Assembly: GCF_019933235.1 (NCBI RefSeq)
Contig: NZ_CP082945.1
Coordinates: 3,286,001 to 3,350,000, forward strand
DNA length: 64,000 bases
Reading direction: 5' to 3'
Origin: Streptomyces angustmyceticus
GTDB taxonomy: Bacteria; Actinomycetota; Actinomycetes; Streptomycetales; Streptomycetaceae
How positions within the stretch are numbered: position 1 is the first letter of the stretch; every line of letters starts with the position of its first letter. Under the pieces are notes generated by a model. That model was not told the origin of the DNA, searched no databases, and saw only the letters and a list, made by a program, of their open reading frames with translations. This document shows, piece after piece, positions 34,235-43,666 of this stretch. The position numbers and the translations under genes are program-made.

Positions 34235-34389
34235 CGGTGACCGAGGCACACGCTGATGCCAGGACGCAGCCGACGGCGCGGACCTGCCCCTTCGATCCGC
34301 CGCCGGAGTACCGCGTGCTGCGGGAGAACGATCCCGTTGCGGAGGTGACGTGCCCCGACGGCGTCCACGAACTGCCCGTGACCTGGTAG
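34231..34389 (+). pseudogene. cytochrome P450 reduced to its two ends by internal deletion
   Basis: A 52-codon frame starts GTG, coupled by GTGA to DUF3159. It reads like a P450 N-terminus (RTCPFDPPPEYRVLRENDPV, then AEVTCPDG) and then jumps directly to GVHELPVTW followed by a stop, which is the extreme C-terminus of such P450s. The intact P450 downstream ends GVHSLPVTW. The last 17 nt (CCCGTGACCTGGTAGGC) are identical in both genes (34375-34391 and 37091-37107). The oxygen-binding helix, ExxR and heme Cys are all gone, so it cannot be an enzyme. The frame was kept. Confidence 0.8.
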
Positions 34390-34436
34390 GCCGCCCCACC
34401 GCGGTCACCTGTCGAACCATACGAGAGGAAGTCCCC

Positions 34437-34631
34437 ATGAAGATCACCATTGACGAGGACAAGTGCGTGGGTGCCGGCCAGTGTGTGCTGGCCGCCGCTG
34501 AGGTCTTCGACCAGCGCGATGAGGACGGCGTCGTCGTCCTGCTCGACTCCGCCCCGCCGCAAGAGCTCCTGGCCGACGTCGAGGACGCTGCCGCGCGCTG
34601 CCCCGCGCTGGCCATCGAGGTGGAGAAGTAG
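34437..34631 (+). CDS. 3Fe-4S ferredoxin
   Basis: 64 aa, typical of the small ferredoxins that serve actinobacterial P450s. The cluster ligands are in the 3Fe-4S pattern: KCVGAGQC (Cys at about 10 and 16) and RCPALAIEV (Cys about 55, followed by Pro). The residue between the first two Cys where a 4Fe-4S protein would have another Cys is not Cys. GAGAGGAAG precedes ATG 34437. It lies between the P450 remnant and the reductase gene, which starts 4 nt after its stop, so electron flow from the reductase through this protein to the P450 is the expected path. Confidence 0.93.
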   Translation: MKITIDEDKCVGAGQCVLAAAEVFDQRDEDGVVVLLDSAPPQELLADVEDAAARCPALAIEVEK

Positions 34632-34635
34632 CCCT

Positions 34636-35808
34636 ATGGACCACATCGTTGTGGTGGGCGCCTCGGCCGCGGGCCTGACCGCGGCCGACACCCTGCGCCG
34701 TGAGGGCTTCACCGGCACGCTCACCATGGTCGGTGACGAACTGCGGCCCCCGTACGACCGGCCACCGTTGTCCAAACAGGTCCTGGCCGGCGAGTGGGAA
34801 CCCCACAAGGCCACCTTGCGCCAGGAAAGCGACGTCCAACGCCTGCGGTTGCAAATGGTGTTGGGGCATCGGGCAACCGAGGTGGACCCGGCGGCACGCG
34901 CCATCACCCTGGACGGCAGGGAACGGATCGGCTACGACGGGTTGATCGTCGCAACCGGTCTGAGGCCGCGGCATCTGCCGTTCGGCCACGACCTGGCCGG
35001 GGTGCACGTACTGCGCACCCTCGACGACACCCTCACGCTGCGCGCCGAACTGCTGGGCGGGCCCCGCGTGGTGGTGATCGGCGCGGGGTTCCTCGGCAGT
35101 GAGATCGCGGCCACCGCACGCGGCCTTGGCCTGGATGTCACCCTCGTCGACGTCGAGACCACTCCGCTGGCCAGGCAAATCGGTTCCGATGTGGGCGAGT
35201 TGGTGGCGCGGACGCATCGCGATCACGGGGTTGATGTGCGCATGCGCCGCCATGTCACCGGCATGACCGGGCAGAACGGCCGGGTCGCCGCGGTGGTGCT
35301 CGATGACGGCAGCCGCCTCGCTGCCGACGTGGTCGTGGTGGCCATCGGCTCGGTACCGGCCACCGACTGGCTGACCGACTCCGGGATCCCGCTGGGGGAC
35401 GGCGTGCTGTGCGACCCCACCTGCAAGGCGGCGCCAGGCGTGTACGCGGCCGGGGATGTCGCCAACTGGCCGCATCCCCTGGTCGGTGGGCGGATCCGGC
35501 TGGAACAGCGGACCAACGCCACCTTGCAGGCCGTCACCGCCGCCAAGAACCTCCTCTCCGACCCCGACGGTGCGTTGCCTTACGCCCCGATGCCGTTCGG
35601 CTGGACCGACCAGTACGACACCAAGATCCAAATCCATGGCTGGTGCCCGCCGGACGCGCATGTCGAGGTGGTCGACGGCGACGTGCGGTCCCGCACGTTC
35701 GTCGCGCTGTACCGCACGGGCGGCCGGGTCGTCGGCGCGCTCGGCTGGAACAGCCCACGCGCCCTGCTGCGGTACCGCGGGCACATTGCCCAGCACCCCG
35801 GCGCCTGA
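34636..35808 (+). CDS. ferredoxin reductase (FAD/NAD(P)H-dependent)
   Basis: 390 aa, of the putidaredoxin-reductase-like class. The FAD-binding motif is at the N-terminus (HIVVVGASAAGLTAADTLRR), RPPYDRPPLSK lies near 40, the NAD-binding motif is RVVVIGAGFLGSEIAATARG near 145, and the second FAD contact is VYAAGDVANW near 270. A reductase C-terminal domain completes it. It supplies electrons to the adjacent ferredoxin and P450. ATG 34636 follows the ferredoxin stop by 4 nt and gives the canonical N-terminus. The intact P450 follows after 94 nt. Confidence 0.94.
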   Translation: MDHIVVVGASAAGLTAADTLRREGFTGTLTMVGDELRPPYDRPPLSKQVLAGEWEPHKATLRQESDVQRLRLQMVLGHRATEVDPAARAITLDGRERIGYDGLIVATGLRPRHLPFGHDLAGVHVLRTLDDTLTLRAELLGGPRVVVIGAGFLGSEIAATARGLGLDVTLVDVETTPLARQIGSDVGELVARTHRDHGVDVRMRRHVTGMTGQNGRVAAVVLDDGSRLAADVVVVAIGSVPATDWLTDSGIPLGDGVLCDPTCKAAPGVYAAGDVANWPHPLVGGRIRLEQRTNATLQAVTAAKNLLSDPDGALPYAPMPFGWTDQYDTKIQIHGWCPPDAHVEVVDGDVRSRTFVALYRTGGRVVGALGWNSPRALLRYRGHIAQHPGA

Positions 35809-35902
35809 CTCCGGCCCTGGCAAGAGGCACCGCCCCGACCCACCGAACGCCGGTGCCGCCCGGCACCGGAATACCCCCACCCCCCTTCCCTGAGGAGTTT
35901 TC

Positions 35903-37105
35903 GTGACCTGCCCCGCCCACGAACCCGTTCCGCTGCCCCGCGAACGTCACCACCCCCTGGAGCCCGTGCGGGAGACGACCCGCCTGCTCCGTGAGGAACC
36001 GGTACGCAAGGTCCGCTTCCCCAACGGCATAGACGCCTGGTTGATCTCCGGCCACGAGTACTTCCGCGCCGTGATGGGCGATCCACAACGGTTCAGCAGC
36101 CGCAAGGACGAGACGGACCCGCAGATGCGTGCGGTCTCCAGGCCCCCGGTGGACAATCCCGCCGCGTTCAACCGCGCGGACGGCGCACAGCATCAGCACT
36201 ACCGCCGCAAGCTGACCGGCCAGTTCATGGTCAAACGGATCGCCGCGCTGCGACCGCGCATCCAGCAGATCGTCGACGAACACCTCGACGCCGTCGCGGC
36301 GCGTCCCGCTCCGGTGGACCTGGTGAACACCTTCACTCTGCCCGTGCCGTCGCTGGTGATCGCGGAACTGCTCGGCGTGCCGTATGAGCACCGGCAGGCA
36401 TTCCAGGACGCGGCGAGCAAAATGCTGGGGCTGAACCCCACAGCGGACGAAGTACAGCAGTCCTTCGCACGGCTCGCGGCAATCCTTGAGTCGGTGTTCG
36501 ACGCCCGGCTGAGCGACCCCCGCGACGACCTGATCAGCCGCCTGCTGCACGAACAACCCGACCTCAGCCGCGCGGAGCTGACCTCACTGTGCGCCGGGCT
36601 GTTGATCGCCGGGCACGAGACGACCGCGAACTTCTCCGCGATGGCCATCATCACGCTGCTCCAGCACCCCGGCCAGCTCGCCACGTTCACCGCTCGCCCC
36701 GACAGGGCGGGCCAGGCTGTCGAGGAACTGATGCGCCGCCTCACCGGGAACTCAAGCGGCGGCGGTCTCACCCGCCGAGCAGTGGAGGACGTGGAGATCG
36801 GCGGACAGCTGATCCGCGCCGGGGACTGGGTCGCGCCGAATCTGGCTGCCGCGAACATCGACCCGGCCTTGTGCCCGCACGCCGAAGAGCTCGACCTCGA
36901 CCGCACCCCCGCGCAGCACGTCGCGTTCGGCTACGGCCCGCACGCATGCCTGGGACAGAACCTCGCCCGCGCCGAGCTGGAGATCATGCTGGTCAGCCTG
37001 TTCTCCCGCTTCCCCCGGCTGCGGCTGGCGGTGCCGGTGGAGGAACTGCCGTTCCGCGACGACATGCTCGTCTACGGAGTCCATTCGCTACCCGTGACCT
37101 GGTAG
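35903..37105 (+). CDS. cytochrome P450
   Basis: 400 aa, a soluble bacterial class I P450. The I-helix is GLLIAGHETTANF (acid-alcohol pair Glu-Thr-Thr, near 230), the K-helix ExxR is ELMR near 275, and the heme loop is FGYGPHACLGQNLARAELE (Cys ligand near 349). GTG 35903 is preceded by GAGGAG. The substrate cannot be read from sequence. It is the terminal oxygenase of the ferredoxin/reductase unit just upstream. Its C-terminus GVHSLPVTW and following bases share identity with the deleted P450 at 34231-34389, pointing to duplication. Confidence 0.95.
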   Translation: MTCPAHEPVPLPRERHHPLEPVRETTRLLREEPVRKVRFPNGIDAWLISGHEYFRAVMGDPQRFSSRKDETDPQMRAVSRPPVDNPAAFNRADGAQHQHYRRKLTGQFMVKRIAALRPRIQQIVDEHLDAVAARPAPVDLVNTFTLPVPSLVIAELLGVPYEHRQAFQDAASKMLGLNPTADEVQQSFARLAAILESVFDARLSDPRDDLISRLLHEQPDLSRAELTSLCAGLLIAGHETTANFSAMAIITLLQHPGQLATFTARPDRAGQAVEELMRRLTGNSSGGGLTRRAVEDVEIGGQLIRAGDWVAPNLAAANIDPALCPHAEELDLDRTPAQHVAFGYGPHACLGQNLARAELEIMLVSLFSRFPRLRLAVPVEELPFRDDMLVYGVHSLPVTW

Positions 37106-37427
37106 GCAGCCATACGCGCCGCCGCCGCTGCCCGTTCCCCAGGCGGCGCGGTGGCGTCGCGGGGCTGCTGGGCTGCTCAAGGGGCTCGTGGGAATCGGAC
37201 GGGGCGGTATCTGCGCTGGTGCCGTGCTCTGGCTGGTCCCGCTCCTGGGGCCGGGCGGGGGGGACCGCAGCGGTCGGAACCCACTGCAACGACTTCCGCT
37301 CCCCGTGGGCCGCCGCCCTGCCCCTCCTCACCGCTGTCGCCGGAGTGGGTGCCGGTGGGCTCGGCACCGGGCTGCTCAGCGGCACCACCGCGCTGGAAAT
37401 GCGATACCTACAGTAAGAGGGGTGCAG
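37106..37427. other. intergenic region between P450 and kinase genes
   Basis: 322 bp without a supported gene. One frame ending at 37416 carries a hydrophobic stretch near its end, but it has no start or ribosome-binding site. AAGAGGGG at 37416-37423 is the kinase ribosome-binding site. Confidence 0.45.
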
Positions 37428-38633
37428 ATGATCGAGCGGCTCAAGCAGTGGCTGCGGGCCTGGCCGTGGACGGCAGACCTGGCAGTCGCGGCGAGCTGCT
37501 TCGCCTTGTCCGCCCCGGTGGCCGTGGGCGCCGCCTATCACCGCGGGAGCCCGATCGCCTGGTGCGTCGGCGCTCTGGCGCTGGCCTGCGCGCCGCTGGT
37601 CGCCCGCAGCCGCTGGCCGATCCCGGTCGTCGCAGCCACCTTGGCCGTCAACATCGCCCAGATCATCGTGTTCTCCTTCCCCGGGGCCTCGTCCATCCCC
37701 ACCGGGGTCGCGGTCTACGCCGCGGCCGTGCGTACCGGCCGGCGTTCCGCTTGGCGCGTCGGCGCGTGCGCGACCGTGGTACTCACCACCGCGTCGCTCA
37801 TCAGCGACCCGGGGCTGGAGAACCTCTGGCAGCACCTGGCCCTCGTCGCCGGAATGGGCCTGGCGGTGGCCAGCGGCGACGCCGTCCGCAGCCGCCACCA
37901 ACTGCTCGCCGCCGCCATGGAACGAGCTGAACGTGCCGAACGCACCCGAGAGGAGGAGGCCCGACTCCGGGTCACCGAGGAACGCCTGCGCATCGCCCGG
38001 GAGTTGCACGACGTCGTCGCCCACCACATCACCCTGGTCAACGCCCAGGCAGGCGTCGCCCACCATCTGATGCGCACCGACCTCGACCACGCCTACCAGG
38101 CACTCGAACGCATCCGGGACACCAGCCGCACCGCCCTGGACGAACTGCGCGCCACGGTCGGACTGCTCCGCTATGGCGAGGACCCGCAGACGCCCCGCGA
38201 ACCCGCACCCGGCCTCGCCGACCTCGACGACCTCCTGAACACCTTCCGCCACTCCGGCCTGAACATCACCCACGAGCAGACCGGCCAGCCGGTCGAACTG
38301 CCGCCGATCACCGACCTGACCGCCTACCGGATCATCCAGGAAGCACTCACCAACACCCGCAAGCACGCCGGCGCGGTATCGGCGCGGGTCCACCTGGACC
38401 ACCGCGCCGACGCCCTGCGGATCACCGTCGAAGACGACGGCCCCGCCGGATCAGGAGCCGGCGGCAACGACGGCCCCCGTCCAGGCCCCGGTACGGGCCA
38501 CGGCATGATCGGGATGCGCGAGCGGGCCCATGCCGCGGGCGGCACCCTCACCGCCGGCCCCATCCCCACCGGCGGCTTCCGCATCCACACCGCACTGCCC
38601 CTGCGCGCCAACCGAAAGGGCCTCGACCCATGA
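37428..38633 (+). CDS. NarL-type sensor histidine kinase
   Basis: 401 aa. The N-terminal part has about five transmembrane helices (residues about 15-150) without a large extracellular domain. The HisKA_3 dimerisation domain has RLRIARELHDVVAHHITLVN near 185 with the phospho-accepting His, and the HATPase includes LTAYRIIQEALTNTRKHA near 300 and GTGHGMIGMRERAHAAGGTL near the end. This DesK/NarL-like type is common in Streptomyces; the signal is unknown. ATG 37428 is chosen from its ribosome-binding site; the frame extends upstream without homology. Its stop overlaps the regulator start as ATGA. Confidence 0.93.
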   Translation: MIERLKQWLRAWPWTADLAVAASCFALSAPVAVGAAYHRGSPIAWCVGALALACAPLVARSRWPIPVVAATLAVNIAQIIVFSFPGASSIPTGVAVYAAAVRTGRRSAWRVGACATVVLTTASLISDPGLENLWQHLALVAGMGLAVASGDAVRSRHQLLAAAMERAERAERTREEEARLRVTEERLRIARELHDVVAHHITLVNAQAGVAHHLMRTDLDHAYQALERIRDTSRTALDELRATVGLLRYGEDPQTPREPAPGLADLDDLLNTFRHSGLNITHEQTGQPVELPPITDLTAYRIIQEALTNTRKHAGAVSARVHLDHRADALRITVEDDGPAGSGAGGNDGPRPGPGTGHGMIGMRERAHAAGGTLTAGPIPTGGFRIHTALPLRANRKGLDP

Positions 38634-39319
38634 CGATCCGAGTCCTCCTCGCCGACGACCAGGCACTCCTACGCGGCACCTTCCGCATGCTCATCGACTC
38701 CGCCCCCGACATGGAAGTCGTAGCCGAAGCCGCAACAGGACGCGAGGCCGTCCACCTCGCACGCAGCCAACAGGTCGACCTGATCTTGATGGACATCCGC
38801 ATGCCCGACCTCGACGGCCTCGCCGCGACCAAGCTCATCGGCGACGACGAGGACCTCGCAGGCGTCAAGATCCTCATCCTGACCACCTTCGAGAACGACG
38901 AGTACGTCGCCGAAGCCCTACGCGCCGGCGCCAGCGGCTTCCTCGGCAAAGGCATCAACCCCGACGAACTCCTCAACGCGATCCGGGTCATAGCGGAAGG
39001 CGACTCTCTGCTCTCCCCGGCCGCCACCAAAGCCCTGATAACCCGTTTCCTGGCCCAAACCGCCGCGCCCCGCCCGCAGGCGCCCCCGGAACTCGCCACA
39101 CTCACCCCACGCGAGCACGAAGTGGTCACCCTCGTCGCAGCCGGACTGTCCAACGACGAGATAGCCGAACGGCTCTTCGTCACACCACTCACCGCAAAAA
39201 CGCACGTCAACCGCGCGATGACAAAACTCGGCGCCAGAGACCGGGCGCAACTCGTGGTCATCGCCTACCAGGCCGGCCTGGTCGAGCCGGCCGTACGCCA
39301 CCGACCGCATCCGGGCTGA
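38630..39319 (+). CDS. NarL/LuxR-type response regulator
   Basis: 229 aa. The receiver domain (1-120) has ADDQALLRG at the start, the phospho-acceptor Asp near 55 in LILMDIRMPD, the conserved Thr in ILTTFEN, and the Lys in FLGKGINP. The LuxR-type HTH (about 160-215) has LTPREHEVVTLVAAGLSNDE and LFVTPLTAKTHVNRAMTKLG. It is translationally coupled to the kinase by ATGA, so the two form a cognate pair. The nearest potential target is the P450 cassette upstream; that link is positional inference only. Confidence 0.95.
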   Translation: MTIRVLLADDQALLRGTFRMLIDSAPDMEVVAEAATGREAVHLARSQQVDLILMDIRMPDLDGLAATKLIGDDEDLAGVKILILTTFENDEYVAEALRAGASGFLGKGINPDELLNAIRVIAEGDSLLSPAATKALITRFLAQTAAPRPQAPPELATLTPREHEVVTLVAAGLSNDEIAERLFVTPLTAKTHVNRAMTKLGARDRAQLVVIAYQAGLVEPAVRHRPHPG

Positions 39320-39415
39320 CGCGCCGGTATCCGGGTCACCGCCGCCCCGTCCACCGTATGGGCGGCCGGCATCTCATCCGCTGGACGTGTCGCCGGAGCC
39401 CGCAGCGCGACGGAT

Positions 39416-40546
<1,131 letters not shown>

Positions 40547-40570
40547 CCGGCTGACACCACCGCGCACCAC

Positions 40571-40604
40571 CGCAGGCCCCGGCGGGCGACCGCCGGGGCC
40601 TGCG
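40571..40604 (+). terminator. serC terminator
   Basis: CGCAGGCCCCGGCGG and CCGCCGGGGCCTGCG form a 15-bp perfect stem with the tetraloop GCGA, 24 nt after the serC stop. Confidence 0.7.
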
Positions 40605-40689
40605 GCGTCGCGGGGCCCGACTCGGCCCACCGCCCGAACGGACGCACCATGAGGTGACGAAACGTGCCGGATGTGCCTGTATGGGAGCC

Positions 40690-41136
40690 ATGACGAATCC
40701 CCCGAGCCCCGGCCTCGCCCCCTTCGAGCAGCAGGGGGCGATCCTGCTGACCACGTACAAGCGGGACGGCACCGGTGTCGGCACGCCGATGAACATCGCC
40801 GTCGACGGCGATCACGCCTACCTGCGGACGTACGGCAGCGCCTGGAAGGCCAAACGGATGCGGAACTTCCCCGAGGTGGAGATCTGCGCCTCCACCTGGC
40901 GGGGCCGCCCCACCGGGCCCACCGTCCCGGCCCGGGTGCGGCTGCTGGACCCGCAGACCCGGGAGTACCGGAGGGCCGAGCGTTCCCTGACCCGGAAATA
41001 CCCCCTGATCCACGGGCTGTTCGTCCCGCTGCTGCACCGGCTGAGGAAGGAGCGGACGCTCCATTACGAGCTGCGGCTGACCGGGGACGGGGCGGGCGGG
41101 GAGCGGCCGGCGGAGGACTCGGGCCTCGGGATCTGA
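40690..41136 (+). CDS. PPOX-class F420/FMN-dependent oxidoreductase
   Basis: 148 aa with a split-barrel flavin-binding fold. The motif LTTYKRDGTGVGTPMNIAVD, then AYLRTYGSAWKAKRMRN and VEICASTWRGRPTG are typical of small PPOX-class F420-dependent proteins of actinomycetes. The substrate is unknown. ATG 40690 fits the family; ATG 40681, nine bases earlier, is the alternative and would have more space for the weak upstream ribosome-binding site. It is a single gene, convergent with the propeller-protein gene. Confidence 0.82.
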   Translation: MTNPPSPGLAPFEQQGAILLTTYKRDGTGVGTPMNIAVDGDHAYLRTYGSAWKAKRMRNFPEVEICASTWRGRPTGPTVPARVRLLDPQTREYRRAERSLTRKYPLIHGLFVPLLHRLRKERTLHYELRLTGDGAGGERPAEDSGLGI

Positions 41137-41260
41137 GGGCACGGGCCCCAGGGGCGCGGCATCGAGGGACCGGCCCGGCATCCGGAGGCCCGGCATCCGG
41201 CGCCGCCGCTTCCGCCGCTCCCCCGCCGCGTACCGCCTACCTCCCCCCGCCTACCGCCGC

Positions 41261-42256
41261 CTACCTCCGCCGCACCAGCCTGCGCAGCCCGACGACCAGC
41301 GCCGTGGCGACGGCGAAGACCATCGCGCCCTTGATGAAGCCGGGGTCCAGGTCCGACCCCGAACTCCCGTCCTTCCCCCCGCCGTTGGAGCCGTCTCCGT
41401 TCGCCGGGTCGTCCTTGGCCGAGTCCGGCAGCTGGCCGTCGCTCAGGCCGACCGGCTTCACCTCGCTGTCGCCGCCCTCCGAGCCGTACATCAGGGTGCG
41501 GCCGTCGGGGGTGAAGGTGACCGACTCGCCCTGTTGCTGGACCGGTACGCCCACGCTGCCGAGGTCCTTGGGGCGGCCGTCCTGCCAGCGGTAGATCCGG
41601 GCGCCGAAGTAGCTGCGCAGCACCAGCCGGCTGCCGTCGGGGGAGAACGCCCCGTCGGTCACCCACAGGTCGACCGGCGCGACCTTGCGGAAGACGTTGG
41701 TGCCGGAGGTGGTGAGCCGCTGCGGGCCCGCGTAGAGGGCGCCGCCGCCGTCCTGCTTCTTGCTGGCGATGTAGACCCGGCCGGTCCTGGGGTGCACCAT
41801 CAGCGCCTCGGCGTCGCGCGGCCCGTCCGCGTACTTCACGTCGAACTGGGTGGCCGTCACCGTCGCGTCGCGCAGCTTCTTCGGCTCGGGGAAACGGTAG
41901 ATCCAGACGTGGTTCCAGCTGCCGCCGAGGTTGTCGCCGATGTCGCCGACGTAGAGGTTGCCGTCCGGGCCGAGGGAGATCGCCTCGACGTCGCGGGGCG
42001 TGCCGATGCCGCGCAGCGTGATCCGGGCGACCGTCCGGCCGGAGCGGCCGTCGACGGCGTAGACGTAGGGGCCGTCGTCGCTGTCGTTGTGGGTCCAGTA
42101 GACGCCGGGGTGCGCACGGCTGGCGGCCAGGCCGCTGGACTCGGTGATCCGGGAGTCGCCGATGGTGAAGCCGTCGGGCTCGTCGGCGGCGGCGGGGACC
42201 ACGGCCGCCGTCCACAGGATTCCCGCGGCACCGGCCGCGCACAGAAGCGAACGCAT
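41261..42256 (-). CDS. secreted, membrane-anchored beta-propeller-like protein
   Basis: 331 aa. A Sec signal peptide (MRSLLCAAGAAGILWTAAVV, cleavage near the following AAA) leads to repeated blade-like segments: GPDGNLYVGDIGDN, HPRTGRVYIASKKQ, SPDGSRLVLRSY, TPDGRTLMYGSE. A Gly/Ser/Asp-rich linker precedes a C-terminal helix (FIKGAMVFAVATALVVGL) and an Arg-rich tail, so the propeller is outside the cell and tethered. WD40/TolB-like folds bind proteins or small molecules; no enzyme motif is seen. ATG 42256 is chosen for the signal peptide; the frame upstream is longer but non-homologous. Confidence 0.75.
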   Translation of the reverse strand: MRSLLCAAGAAGILWTAAVVPAAADEPDGFTIGDSRITESSGLAASRAHPGVYWTHNDSDDGPYVYAVDGRSGRTVARITLRGIGTPRDVEAISLGPDGNLYVGDIGDNLGGSWNHVWIYRFPEPKKLRDATVTATQFDVKYADGPRDAEALMVHPRTGRVYIASKKQDGGGALYAGPQRLTTSGTNVFRKVAPVDLWVTDGAFSPDGSRLVLRSYFGARIYRWQDGRPKDLGSVGVPVQQQGESVTFTPDGRTLMYGSEGGDSEVKPVGLSDGQLPDSAKDDPANGDGSNGGGKDGSSGSDLDPGFIKGAMVFAVATALVVGLRRLVRRR

Positions 42257-42379
42257 GGGCACAGACTGCCATCCCGGGCCGCGGCGCGCGGCCGCTGTGG
42301 CGCGGCGCTCCGTGGCCGGCGGGCGGGCGTGGCCAGCGTCACGTACCGGCCGGTAAGGATTCTCGGCCATCATGTCCGG

Positions 42380-43156
42380 ATGAGGATCATGTTCGTCGGT
42401 GACTCGATGACCATTGGGAGCACCGGCGATTTCACCTGGCGCTACCGGATGTGGCAGCACCTGGACGCGACGTCCGACGGCCCGTTCCGCATCGTCGGGC
42501 CGCGCCACACGCTCCACGAACCCGCCACCGGCGCCCCCTCCTCCACCGCCTACGCCGACCCCCGCTTCCCCGAGGAGGCCCGGTGCCACCTCGCCGGCTG
42601 GGGCGAGGGCTGGCTGCACATGGCGCCGCTGATCGGCGACACGGTGCGCCGGTACGACGCCGACACCCTGCTGGTCTCGCTCGGGCTGATCGACCTCGGC
42701 TTCTACACCAACGCCGAGCAGACCGCGGAGAACGTACGGGAGTTCATGGCGCGGGCCCGGGAGGCGGCGCCGCACATCCGGGCGGTGCTGATGCCGGTGA
42801 TACCCAATGTGCGGGCGGCGGCGGACCCCGCGTTCGGCGCGGAGTGCGCCCGCTTCAACGAACTGCTGGCCAAGGCCGTCGCCGACCTCTCCACCCCCGG
42901 CTCACCGCTGCTGCTGGCCTCCGAGCCGGACGGCTGGGAGACCGACCGTGCCACCTACGACGGGACGCATCCGTCGGAGCGGGGCGAGCGACTGCTCGCC
43001 GGGGCGTTCGCCGACGCGATGCATCAGGCATGGGGCGTCGGGGGCCCGTACGGGGCCGCCGGGCCGCACCGGGACGGCGTCAGGCGCGGGTCCACGAGTC
43101 CGCGAGCGCACACAGCTCCGCCGGCGCCGCCTCCGTACGCGCACGGTCTCCGGTGA
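42380..43156 (+). CDS. SGNH/GDSL-type hydrolase
   Basis: 258 aa. The nucleophile block is at the N-terminus (MFVGDSMTIG, Ser in GDS). The C-terminal Asp-His pair lies in YDGTHPSERG. Between them are SLGLIDLGFYTNA and VLMPVIPNVR. The fold covers esterases, lipases and polysaccharide deacetylases; there is no signal peptide, so it is probably cytoplasmic. The last about 25 residues are Pro/Ala/Arg-rich and overlap, on the opposite strand, the end of the TetR gene by 77 nt (43080-43156). One of the two C-termini may therefore be recent. Confidence 0.82.
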   Translation: MRIMFVGDSMTIGSTGDFTWRYRMWQHLDATSDGPFRIVGPRHTLHEPATGAPSSTAYADPRFPEEARCHLAGWGEGWLHMAPLIGDTVRRYDADTLLVSLGLIDLGFYTNAEQTAENVREFMARAREAAPHIRAVLMPVIPNVRAAADPAFGAECARFNELLAKAVADLSTPGSPLLLASEPDGWETDRATYDGTHPSERGERLLAGAFADAMHQAWGVGGPYGAAGPHRDGVRRGSTSPRAHTAPPAPPPYAHGLR

Positions 43157-43499
43157 CCAGCACGTCGGCCTGCAGGCCCGCGTAGGCGCTGTTGAGGAAC
43201 GTGGCGTGCACCCGCGCCGCGTCGGGGGCGAGACCGCGGGCCCGGAGGGCGCCGGCCACGAAGTCGGCCCGGTCCGCGAGGAACTCGGGGACCCGCCCGC
43301 CGAGCCGCCCGGCCGCCGCCAGCACGGCCGTGATCAGGGCGTCCTTGTCCGCGAAGTGATGGGTGAGCACCCGGGTGCTGTGCCCGAGCGCCCGGGCCGG
43401 CGGACGCAGCGAGAGGTGCGCGATCCCCGTCTCGGCCAGGTGCGCGATGACCGCGTCGAGGATCTCGGTACGGCGGCGGGGGTCACAGGGCCTGGCCAT
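43080..43499 (-). CDS. short TetR-family regulator
   Basis: 139 aa, well below the usual 180-210. The HTH is intact (RRRTEILDAVIAHLAETGIA, then LSLRPPARALGHSTRVLTHH, FADKDALI). The ligand domain is reduced to about 85 residues (GRLGGRVPEFLADRADFVAG, LNSAYAGLQADVLVTGDRAR), as if about 40-50 residues after the HTH helix were missing. It is convergent with the SGNH gene and overlaps it by 77 nt. It may still bind DNA; ligand response is doubtful. Confidence 0.75.
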   Translation of the reverse strand: MARPCDPRRRTEILDAVIAHLAETGIAHLSLRPPARALGHSTRVLTHHFADKDALITAVLAAAGRLGGRVPEFLADRADFVAGALRARGLAPDAARVHATFLNSAYAGLQADVLVTGDRARTEAAPAELCALADSWTRA

Positions 43500-43666
43500 C
43501 GGGCGGACTCCTGACGGTGCGGGAACTCTGGGCGGCGTACGGCCCCCGGGCCCTCGGACCTCGGGCGGGGACAACCGCCCACCCTGATGAGGGAACCGAC
43601 GCCGGCGTCCGCCACCCGCCACGGGTCCTTGCTTCGAGCGCCCTCCAAGGCGTTGGCTGGACCACC

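Noticed and set aside
37106..37416. Hydrophobic frame between P450 and kinase as a membrane-protein gene
   Set aside because: No start codon with a ribosome-binding site and only one possible helix; likely an accidental frame.
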